Part shown: positions 16,911 to 23,513 of the stretch, in pieces
Layout of the letters: each line of letters begins with the position of its first letter
Position numbering within the stretch: the first letter of the stretch is position 1
Assembly: GCA_937988865.1 (NCBI GenBank)
Contig: CALKHV010000012.1
Location: forward strand, 1-40,029
Origin: an uncultured Propionibacteriaceae bacterium
GTDB taxonomy: Bacteria > Actinomycetota > Actinomycetes > Propionibacteriales > Propionibacteriaceae
Length of the DNA: 40,029 nt
Direction of reading: 5' to 3'
Program-made: the position numbers and the translations under genes
The notes under the pieces: model-generated
What the model was told of the DNA's origin: nothing
Seen by the model: the letters and a program-made list of their open reading frames with translations, nothing else
Database searches by the model: none

Positions 16911-17615
16911 TCAGCGCGGGTTGTCGCCGAGGTGCTTCATCGCCTCACGGCGCGACAGGGGCGACAGCCGGTCGCCCAGCTCGCTGACGTAGGCGCGCAC
17001 CCACTCGGGATCGGTCCGCGCGTACTGGCGGAGCGCCCAGCCGATCGCCTTGCGGGCGAAGAAGTCGCGGTCGCCGAGGCTCGGGGTGATGGCGTCCACG
17101 AGAAGGGTGAGATCGGTCGAGGCCTTCGCGTCCAGTTGGCAGATGATGGACGCCCGCCTCACCCAGACGGTCTCGTCGTGGGCCCAGAGACGCATCACTG
17201 CCGACGCCGGGCCCGGGTGGGCGCGCACCACGCGTCCGACGAGTGCGGACGTCCCGTCGACGATGTCCCACCACGCGCCCTCGCGGATCAGGTGTTCGTA
17301 GAGGGGAAGGGATTCCAGGCGGGACGCCCACGTCGCGTACCGGCGGTGCCCCGCGACGCCGAGGGCCGCGTACCGCTCTTCGCGGAAGGAGGCGTTGTCG
17401 AACAATTCCCGGGTGACCGACTCCCACTCCCCGGACGTGTGAACGGGGAACTCGGTCAGGACGTCCCGCATGAGGATCTTCATCTGCGGGCTGGTCACGC
17501 CCCGGTAGGGCATGTCTGACTTCATGTACTTCCGTTGTGCCTGTGCACGTTCGTTGTCGCCCAGGTCAACAAGTCGGACGCGGACATCGCGCGCGAGTGC
17601 CTCGACGTCATCCAC
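16911..17615 (-). CDS. AlkD-like DNA alkylation repair protein
   Basis: A 234-residue all-helical HEAT-like repeat protein of the AlkD family, DNA glycosylases that remove N3- and N7-alkylated purines without flipping the base. Signature segments are QRKYMKSDMPYRGVTSPQMK, the central WWDIVDGTSALVG, HDETVWVRRASIICQL and RDFFARKAIGWALRQYARTDPEWVR, the last two containing the conserved Trp and Arg residues that line the DNA groove. I start it at GTG 17615 because AGAGGAAG lies 4 bp upstream. It converges on the VOC gene. Confidence 0.88.
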   Translation of the reverse strand: MDDVEALARDVRVRLVDLGDNERAQAQRKYMKSDMPYRGVTSPQMKILMRDVLTEFPVHTSGEWESVTRELFDNASFREERYAALGVAGHRRYATWASRLESLPLYEHLIREGAWWDIVDGTSALVGRVVRAHPGPASAVMRLWAHDETVWVRRASIICQLDAKASTDLTLLVDAITPSLGDRDFFARKAIGWALRQYARTDPEWVRAYVSELGDRLSPLSRREAMKHLGDNPR

Positions 17616-17694
17616 TGGACTTCCTCTCGTCACGTTCCTGTCATTCGGCTGTGACATGGCCATTCACTGTTGGGGCAGGGTTTCCACAGGGGGG

Positions 17695-17742
17695 TGTGGA
17701 CAACTCACGCACAGATTGCCGAGGACGGTTGAATTGTCCACA
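17695..17742. promoter_or_regulatory. Inverted pair of DnaA boxes upstream of the tad operon
   Basis: A perfect DnaA box in reverse (TGTGGACAA, 17695-17703) and one forward (TTGTCCACA, 17734-17742) lie 39 bp apart, with a weaker match (GTTTCCACA) at 17680-17688. They are in the 220-bp space between the divergent AlkD-like gene and the tad operon. DnaA binding is predicted from consensus only. Confidence 0.55.
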
Positions 17743-17835
17743 GATTGTGGTCCGCGACGTGAGACCCCCTGCATTACCACGTAGATTCCCTCCCCGTACC
17801 TCTTTTCGCATACTCAGGGCCGGAGCAGGAACATC

Positions 17836-18486
17836 ATGACCGAACGTACCGCGCCAGCAGGCCTGCCGACGCGTCCCGATGCAGTGCAATTGCGCGCACG
17901 ACGCAATCCCCGCCTCGTCATCGCCGGCGTCCTGTGCGCCGCCCTCGGCGGGCTCGGTGCGGCAGTCGTGCACGCCGAGACGTCCAGTTCTGCGCAAGTG
18001 CTGATGGCCGCCCGGGACGTCTCGCGTGGCGAGGTCGTGCAGACGTCCGACCTGGCGGTCGTGACGATCGGTTCGGCCCCCGGCGTCAACACGGTGCCGG
18101 CGTCCGAGTTGTCGTCCCTCGTCGGAGGCGAGGCACGTGTCGACCTGCCCAGTGGCTCCCTCGTCGGCGACGGGGCGGTAGGTGAGCCCGAGGTGGCCAA
18201 GGGGACGTCCCAACTCGGGCTGCGCCTCGCTGCAGGGCGCCTGCCGGTGAAGGTGATGCCAGCCGGAACACGCGTCACGCTCGTGGCCGTTACCGGGACG
18301 CGGACCGGCGCCGATGACGGTGTCCCGAGCCTGCGCGTCACCGGGCAGATCGTGTCGTCGCCGGTGCCCCTCGCCGACGGCGCGAGTTATGTGCTCGACG
18401 TGGCTGTCCCGCAGGCGTCGGCGCAGCAGGTCGCCGACCTGGCGGCCAGGGAGCAGCTCGTCATCGTCCGTGAGGGCGGCAACTGA
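17836..18486 (+). CDS. cpaB: CpaB/RcpC-like SAF-domain protein (Tad pilus)
   Basis: A 216-residue protein with one N-terminal transmembrane helix (residues about 27-46, LVIAGVLCAALGGLGAAVV) and a SAF domain beginning VLMAARDVSRGEVVQTSDLAVV. SAF domains occur in CpaB/RcpC, the Tad-pilus assembly protein thought to bind peptidoglycan or stabilise the secretion channel; in Gram-positives there is no secretin to partner. The ribosome-binding site is GGAGCAGGA. It begins the pilus operon, and its stop shares a base with the next start (TGATG). Confidence 0.8.
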   Translation: MTERTAPAGLPTRPDAVQLRARRNPRLVIAGVLCAALGGLGAAVVHAETSSSAQVLMAARDVSRGEVVQTSDLAVVTIGSAPGVNTVPASELSSLVGGEARVDLPSGSLVGDGAVGEPEVAKGTSQLGLRLAAGRLPVKVMPAGTRVTLVAVTGTRTGADDGVPSLRVTGQIVSSPVPLADGASYVLDVAVPQASAQQVADLAAREQLVIVREGGN

Positions 18487-19274
18487 TGGCCGTCGTCGCC
18501 TGCGCGTCCGTCGTCGGGTCACCGGGCGTCACCACCACCGCGCTCGGGCTCGCCCTGACCTGGGATCGCGACGTGCTCCTCGTCGATGCCGACCGCGACC
18601 CCTCCCAGGCCATCCAGGCCGGCTATCTGCGTGGAGCCGACCTGGGGGGACGCGGACTCGCGGGTCTCGCCCGCGCCCATCGCGAACGCAGGCCGCTGCA
18701 TGACGAGCTGACGCGTCAGTCCGTGCCGCTGACGAGCGACGAGGGAGTGACCCGGCGCTTCCTGCCCGGCTTCGCCCACCCCGGTGCGGCGTCCGTGTTC
18801 GGCCAGGTGTGGCCCGACCTCGCGCACGCGCTGTCGGGTCTGGGGGCTGCGGGCACCGACGTCATCGTGGACGCCGGCCGCATCGGACGCGACGGCCTTC
18901 CCACCCCACTGCTCATCGAGGCGGACGCGGTGCTGGTGTGCGTCCGAAGTTCGCTGCGGTCGCTGGCTGCACTCCGGTTGCACCTGCCCGGGCTGGTGGA
19001 CCAGCTCGAGTCGCTGCCGGGTCACGCCGAGCTCGGCCTGGTGGTCATCGGTGAGGGCCAGCCGCATTCGGCGTCCGAGATCGCGAAGGCGTTCGGGGTG
19101 ACCGTCGCGTTCACGCTTCCGCACGAGCCCGGTCAGGCGTCCGTGTTGAGCGATGGCGCGGTCGAAACCCGCCGGTTCGGCGAGGGGTCGCTGCTGCGCT
19201 CGCTGCGTGCGGCAGCCTCCGGAACCCGGGCGGGCGTCACGGCGCGCGCCCGACTGATCGGGGGCGCGGCATGA
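18486..19274 (+). CDS. tadZ: TadZ/CpaE-like ParA/MinD-type protein
   Basis: A 262-residue MinD/ParA-like protein that in Tad systems places the pilus machine, often at a pole. The phosphate loop, GSPGVTTTALGLAL at residue 11, lacks the Lys of a normal deviant Walker A (KGGxGKT), as is common for TadZ. The strand VLLVDADRDPS is the A'-like motif and DVIVDAGRIGRDG the Walker B region. It overlaps the upstream gene by 1 bp and tadA by 4 bp. Confidence 0.8.
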   Translation: MAVVACASVVGSPGVTTTALGLALTWDRDVLLVDADRDPSQAIQAGYLRGADLGGRGLAGLARAHRERRPLHDELTRQSVPLTSDEGVTRRFLPGFAHPGAASVFGQVWPDLAHALSGLGAAGTDVIVDAGRIGRDGLPTPLLIEADAVLVCVRSSLRSLAALRLHLPGLVDQLESLPGHAELGLVVIGEGQPHSASEIAKAFGVTVAFTLPHEPGQASVLSDGAVETRRFGEGSLLRSLRAAASGTRAGVTARARLIGGAA

Positions 19275-20692
19275 GCGCCGACCTCTCGAGCATTCTTGCG
19301 GGCTTCGACTGGACACTCGACGACGACGTCCAGGGGCCCTCGCCGGCGTCCCCGCGCCGCGAGCTGGCGTCCAGGGCGGTTGATGTCGACTGGGACCTCG
19401 TGGTCGACCTGCGGCACCGCGCGTCCGCAGAGATCACCCAGAACACCGAGGCATGGCTCGCAGACCATGCGCGTCCGATGCCCGCGGACGACCGCCAACA
19501 GATGGGACGCTCGGTCATCACGAGCGTGGTCAGCCATCACGCCGAGCAGATCGCGGCCAACGGCCAGGCTCTGTGGCCCCGCGACGTCGAGCACGCGTAC
19601 GTCGTCGCCGTTGAGAACGCGATCTTCGGCTATGGACGCCTGCAACCCATCTTCGACATCCCGGACGCCGAGAACATCGAGATCCACGGGTGGGACTCGG
19701 TGATGGTTCAGTACGGCGACGGCCACCGCGACGAGCACCCGCCCGTGGCCGACTCGGACGAGGAGCTCGTAGCGGCGATCCGCTTCCTGGGCGAAATGGC
19801 GAACCCGCCACGTCCGTTCGACGACGCGCACCCGATGATGACGCTCGCCCTCGGCGACCGGTACCGCCTCCACGCCATCGGATTCGGCCTGTCGTTCCGG
19901 CCGTCGATCATCATTCGCCAGCACATCCTCACCGCCGTCAATCTTGCCGAGCTGGCGGGGACGGGGATGATGCCGGTCGAGGTGGCGCGATACCTCCACG
20001 CGAGCGTGCTGGCCCGCAAGTCGATGGTGATCTCGGGTGACCAGGGCGCCGGGAAGACGACCCTGCTGCGCGGACTGATCAGCGCGATCCCCGCCACCGA
20101 ACGGTTCGGGACGCTCGAGACCGACTACGAACTGCTCACCCACCTGCAACCCGGACGCCGGAACATCCTCGCCCTGCAGGCCAAGGTGGGTCTGGGCGAG
20201 CGGATGGAGGGACGCCATCTCGGCGAGTACTCCGTCGCCGACCTGATTCCCGAGGCCCTGCGGCAGAACCTGTCGCGGCTGGTCGTGGGGGAGGTTCGTG
20301 GGTCGGAGGCAGGAGCGATGTTCGAGGCGATGCAGTCCGGGGCAGGCACGATGTCGACGACGCACTCGCACTCCGCGTCCTCGACCATGGACCGGCTCGC
20401 AAGCCGGGTCGCCCAGGGCGGCGTCCTCACGATCGACGAGGCCTACCGTCAGATCGCGCACAACATCCACCTGTTGATCCACGTGAAGCTCGTCGACGAC
20501 ACCTGGCGCGGTGGACGCCGACGCCGCTTCGTGTCGGAGGTGCGGCAGTTGACCGGGGCCATGGAGGGCGATCGCCCGACAACGCACCTGGTCTACCTGG
20601 CCGACAACGAGGGGCAGACGTCGGTCTTCCACCCCGATCCCCTGGCGCTCGACGAACTGGCCGAGTTCCAGTCGGCGTGGGGTCAGCCGTGA
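19271..20692 (+). CDS. tadA: TadA/CpaF secretion ATPase
   Basis: A 473-residue hexameric secretion ATPase that drives pilus assembly. The N-terminal domain has ENAIFGYGRLQPIFDIPDAENIEIHG-type blocks typical of CpaF. Walker A is ISGDQGAGKTTLLRGL (near residue 256), the Asp box is ETDYELLTHL, Walker B is LVVGEVRGSEAGAMFEAMQSG and the His box is GTMSTTHSHS. The C-terminal segment HLVYLADNEGQTSVFHPD is typical of actinobacterial TadA. Overlaps of 4 bp on both sides couple it to tadZ and tadB. Confidence 0.93.
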   Translation: MSADLSSILAGFDWTLDDDVQGPSPASPRRELASRAVDVDWDLVVDLRHRASAEITQNTEAWLADHARPMPADDRQQMGRSVITSVVSHHAEQIAANGQALWPRDVEHAYVVAVENAIFGYGRLQPIFDIPDAENIEIHGWDSVMVQYGDGHRDEHPPVADSDEELVAAIRFLGEMANPPRPFDDAHPMMTLALGDRYRLHAIGFGLSFRPSIIIRQHILTAVNLAELAGTGMMPVEVARYLHASVLARKSMVISGDQGAGKTTLLRGLISAIPATERFGTLETDYELLTHLQPGRRNILALQAKVGLGERMEGRHLGEYSVADLIPEALRQNLSRLVVGEVRGSEAGAMFEAMQSGAGTMSTTHSHSASSTMDRLASRVAQGGVLTIDEAYRQIAHNIHLLIHVKLVDDTWRGGRRRRFVSEVRQLTGAMEGDRPTTHLVYLADNEGQTSVFHPDPLALDELAEFQSAWGQP

Positions 20693-21570
20693 GCCCCGCG
20701 ATCGTGGTGGTGAGCGGGGCTCTGCTCGGGCTGGCGGTCCTGCTCGTCGTGGCCGGACTGGTGCCTCGGGAACGCCAAGCCGAAGCGCCCTCGTCGCCGG
20801 GGGTGCGGACGCGCCTTCGTCGGGCCGTGCACACCGTGTCGCGGCGCCAGCAGGTGATCGGCGCTGCGGCTGTGCTCGGAGGCCTGGCCGCTTTCGCGTG
20901 GACGGGGTGGCTGCTGGCTCTGGTCATCGTCCCGCTCGCGGTGTGGGGACTACCCATCCTCTTGGCAGAGCCCCCGAACCGCGATATCGACCTGCTCCAG
21001 GCGCTCGATCGCTGGGTGCGCGGGTTGGCGTCCTCAATCCCGACCGGCAAGTCGATCACCGACGCCATCCGCGCCACGCGGGGTCAGGCCCCGCCCCTGA
21101 TCGCGGGCGATGTGCGGCTGCTGGTGGCCCGGCTCGACGAGCGGTGGACCACCGCTGAGGCGCTGTTGGCCTTCGCCGACGAGCTCGACTCACCCGACTC
21201 GGACGCGGTCGTCGCGTCCCTGTCGTTGGCTGCCGAGCGTGGCGGTGTGGGCGCGACGCAGACGCTGACGGCGCTGTCGGAGAACATCCAGGAACGGCTC
21301 CGCGCGCTGCGCGAGATCGAGGCCGAACGCGCGAAGCCTCGGGCGGTCGTGAAGCAGATCACGCTCATCACCGTCCTGGCGCTCACCGCCGCGTTGCTCA
21401 CCGGTGGCAGCTTCTTCGATCCGTACCGGACGCCCATCGGGCAGTTGGCGATGCTGGGGCTGGCGTCGGCCTATGCGGGGTCGCTGATCATGCTGCGTCG
21501 GCGCACCATGCCGCGGCGTCGCGAGCGCATCCTCCAACGGCGCAGCCGGTTGGCGGTGGATCGTGGTTGA
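20689..21570 (+). CDS. tadB: TadB-like pilus assembly membrane protein
   Basis: A 293-residue GspF-type inner-membrane platform protein. Hydrophobic segments lie at the N-terminus (IVVVSGALLGLAVLLVVAGLV), near residues 55-85 and at the C-terminus (ITVLALTAALLTGG, LAMLGLASAYAGSLIML). The cytosolic domain contains LASSIPTGKSITDAIRATRGQAPPL and LAAERGGVGATQTLTALSENIQERL, typical of the T2SSF fold. I start it at GTG 20689, which overlaps the tadA stop as GTGA; a GTG at 20677 would add four residues. Confidence 0.88.
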   Translation: MSPAIVVVSGALLGLAVLLVVAGLVPRERQAEAPSSPGVRTRLRRAVHTVSRRQQVIGAAAVLGGLAAFAWTGWLLALVIVPLAVWGLPILLAEPPNRDIDLLQALDRWVRGLASSIPTGKSITDAIRATRGQAPPLIAGDVRLLVARLDERWTTAEALLAFADELDSPDSDAVVASLSLAAERGGVGATQTLTALSENIQERLRALREIEAERAKPRAVVKQITLITVLALTAALLTGGSFFDPYRTPIGQLAMLGLASAYAGSLIMLRRRTMPRRRERILQRRSRLAVDRG

Positions 21571-22462
21571 CACGCTCGTGCTCGCCCTCGCAAGCGGGGC
21601 ACTGGCGTCCTTCGGCGTGTTCACGGCCGTGGCCGCGCTCCTGCCCCAGCCGATCCGTCTCAGTGATGCCCTCTCGTCGCTCGCTCCCCAGACGCCCCGA
21701 GCGTCCGCAGCCGCGGTCGACCCTGCGTCCGGACGCCTGGACCGGCTCGCGGCGCGCGCCTACGCGTCCCTGCGTCTGCCCTTGTCAGAGGCCACGACCA
21801 AGGCACTGGCCCTGCAGGGACGTCCGGTCAGCGACTTCTTCGCCGAGAAACTCGTCTACTCGATGATGGGTCTGTTCGCGCCCCTGCTGTTCGCGGGCGC
21901 CCTCCTCATCATGGGACGCCCGGTGGGCCCGGCACCGATCGGCGCGTCCCTGGCAGGCATGGTCGTCGGCTACTTCGTGCCCGACGTGTTGCTCCGACGT
22001 TCTGCGTCGGCCTCCAGGGCGGACGCCGGCGAGGCGTTGTTCACCTTCTTCGACCTCGTCACGCTCGAACGCATGGCGAACCGGTCGGCGACCCAGTCGT
22101 TGCATGCGGCAGCGGGCATGAGCGAGCACCCGCTGTTCATGCAGATCCGGGTCGCCCTCGAAAGGGCGAGGCTCGAACAGCGTCCGCCCTGGGCTGAACT
22201 GCGTCGCCTCTCGATCGAGCTGGGCATGCCAGAGATTGGTGACGTGGCCGACGTCATGCGACTCGACGAACAGGGTGCAGCGCTTGCGGACGCACTCCGC
22301 AGTCGCGTCCGCGAACTGAGGGACGCGCACCTGACCAGGGAGAAGATCAAGGCACAAGAGGCCAGCGAGGCCTTGACCCTCTGGATGGTCGTGCCCGCGA
22401 TGATCTTCGCCCTCGTCTTCCTGATTCCCCCACTGCTCCGGCTCACCGGAGTCAGCGGGTGA
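21563..22462 (+). CDS. tadC: TadC-like pilus assembly membrane protein
   Basis: A 299-residue second GspF-type platform protein. It has an N-terminal helix, a helix pair around residues 92-135 (YSMMGLFAPLLFAGALLIM, GASLAGMVVGYFVPDVLL) and a C-terminal helix (TLWMVVPAMIFALVFLIPPLLRL). The cytosolic part has RSATQSLHAAAGMSEHPLF and ELGMPEIGDVADVMRLDEQGAALADALR, a hallmark of TadC. Its GTG start lies 8 bp inside tadB. A gap of 69 bp separates it from the pilin gene, the only real gap in the operon. Confidence 0.88.
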   Translation: MVDTLVLALASGALASFGVFTAVAALLPQPIRLSDALSSLAPQTPRASAAAVDPASGRLDRLAARAYASLRLPLSEATTKALALQGRPVSDFFAEKLVYSMMGLFAPLLFAGALLIMGRPVGPAPIGASLAGMVVGYFVPDVLLRRSASASRADAGEALFTFFDLVTLERMANRSATQSLHAAAGMSEHPLFMQIRVALERARLEQRPPWAELRRLSIELGMPEIGDVADVMRLDEQGAALADALRSRVRELRDAHLTREKIKAQEASEALTLWMVVPAMIFALVFLIPPLLRLTGVSG

Positions 22463-22531
22463 CGAATTGCCCTGTGGACAGTCCGTTCGGGCGTCCACGC
22501 AACCACTGGAATGAACCATGAAGGAGAGAAC

Positions 22532-22699
22532 ATGTTGAGCTTGTTGACCACGGTGCTGTTGATCGTGCGCCCTCGTCAGGACGAACGCGGGCTGTCCCAG
22601 TCGACGGAGAACGCGATCCTGCTCGCCGGTGCGGTGGCCGTCGCCATGATCGTGATCGCCGTCATCACCAACTACGTCCAGGGTCACCTGCCCCAATGA
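22532..22699 (+). CDS. flp: Flp-type pilin subunit
   Basis: A 55-residue protein: about 20 leader residues ending in DERG, then LSQSTENAILLAGAVAVAMIVIAVITNYV, a single hydrophobic helix. Type IVb (Flp) prepilins are cut after such a Gly; the usual Glu at +5 is at +6 here (Glu26). It is probably the major fibre subunit, judging by its place after tadABC. The ATG at 22532 follows AAGGAGA with ideal spacing; an upstream ATG at 22511 overlaps that site. No prepilin peptidase gene is in the window. Confidence 0.8.
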   Translation: MLSLLTTVLLIVRPRQDERGLSQSTENAILLAGAVAVAMIVIAVITNYVQGHLPQ

Positions 22700-23091
22700 C
22701 GCGCTCGACAGGCCCCGGACACCGCGTGAGTTCGTCGCGCGGTGATCGTGGGCTGTCGGATTCCGTGCAGTGGGCGTTGCTCGTGCCGGTGATCCTGCTG
22801 GCGTTGCTGGGCGGCATCCAGGCGGGCATCGTCCTCCACGCACGCACCGTCGCCGACAACGCAGCCCTCACCGCTGCCGAGATCGCGGCCGTCGGTGGGT
22901 CGAACAGCGCGGCCACCCTCGCCGCCCGTGACGTCGCGGGCGACGCCGGCCTGCGCGACGTCCAGGTCACGATGACGACGTCGGCCGGGCTCGTCACCGT
23001 CACGGTGAAGGCGAAGGCCCAGGTGATCCTCGATGTGGGCCCCTCGTCGCACGTCGTGTCGAGTGCCGTCATGCCTGCCGAGGTGCCCTGA
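22696..23091 (+). CDS. TadE-like pseudopilin
   Basis: A 131-residue protein with a basic leader (residues 1-19 ending RGDRG), one long hydrophobic helix (WALLVPVILLALLGGIQAGIVL) and an extracytoplasmic domain of about 85 residues rich in Val/Thr. This is the TadE layout. After the putative cleavage Gly the sequence is LSDSVQW: Gln replaces the Glu expected near +5/+6, so processing or assembly may differ. The start overlaps the flp stop by 4 bp (ATGA). Confidence 0.75.
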   Translation: MTRSTGPGHRVSSSRGDRGLSDSVQWALLVPVILLALLGGIQAGIVLHARTVADNAALTAAEIAAVGGSNSAATLAARDVAGDAGLRDVQVTMTTSAGLVTVTVKAKAQVILDVGPSSHVVSSAVMPAEVP

Positions 23092-23513
23092 TGCGACGAC
23101 GTGAGCGGGGAGCGATTGCCATCGAGGTCGTGCTGCTGGTCCCGGTGCTGCTGCTCGTCGTGGGCATGCTCGTGGCGGGTTGGCGTGTCTGGGCGGCGCG
23201 TCAGGGGGCCGAGGCGGCTGCGCAGGCGGCCGCGAGGTCGGCCTCGTTGCAACTGACCGGGACGCAGGCCCGCAGCATCGCCGAGAGGGTGGCGTCCGCG
23301 AACCTGGAGACCCTGCACGTCGAGTGCGTCCCGGCGACGACGGTGGACGTCGGCGATTTCGCCAAGCCCGTGGGGACGCGGGGGGACGTGACGGTGGCCG
23401 TCAGTTGTCGCGTCACCTTCTCTGACCTGCTCCTGCCCGGGACGCCGGGATCCATCGTGGTGAAGGCGAGAGCCACCGAGCGCCTCGACACCTTCGCGGA
23501 AAGGCGGCCATGA
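23091..23513 (+). CDS. TadE/TadF-like pseudopilin
   Basis: A 140-residue pseudopilin: a short leader MRRRERG, then AIAIEVVLLVPVLLLVVGMLVAGW, with Glu at +5 after the predicted cleavage Gly, fully canonical. The outer domain has two Cys (HVECVPA and AVSCRVTF) that could form a disulphide. The start shares a base with the upstream stop (TGATG), and it overlaps the following gene by 4 bp. Confidence 0.8.
   Translation: MRRRERGAIAIEVVLLVPVLLLVVGMLVAGWRVWAARQGAEAAAQAAARSASLQLTGTQARSIAERVASANLETLHVECVPATTVDVGDFAKPVGTRGDVTVAVSCRVTFSDLLLPGTPGSIVVKARATERLDTFAERRP

Noticed and set aside
22473..22481. TGTGGACAG as a further DnaA box before flp
   Set aside because: One mismatch to the consensus and isolated; not counted.
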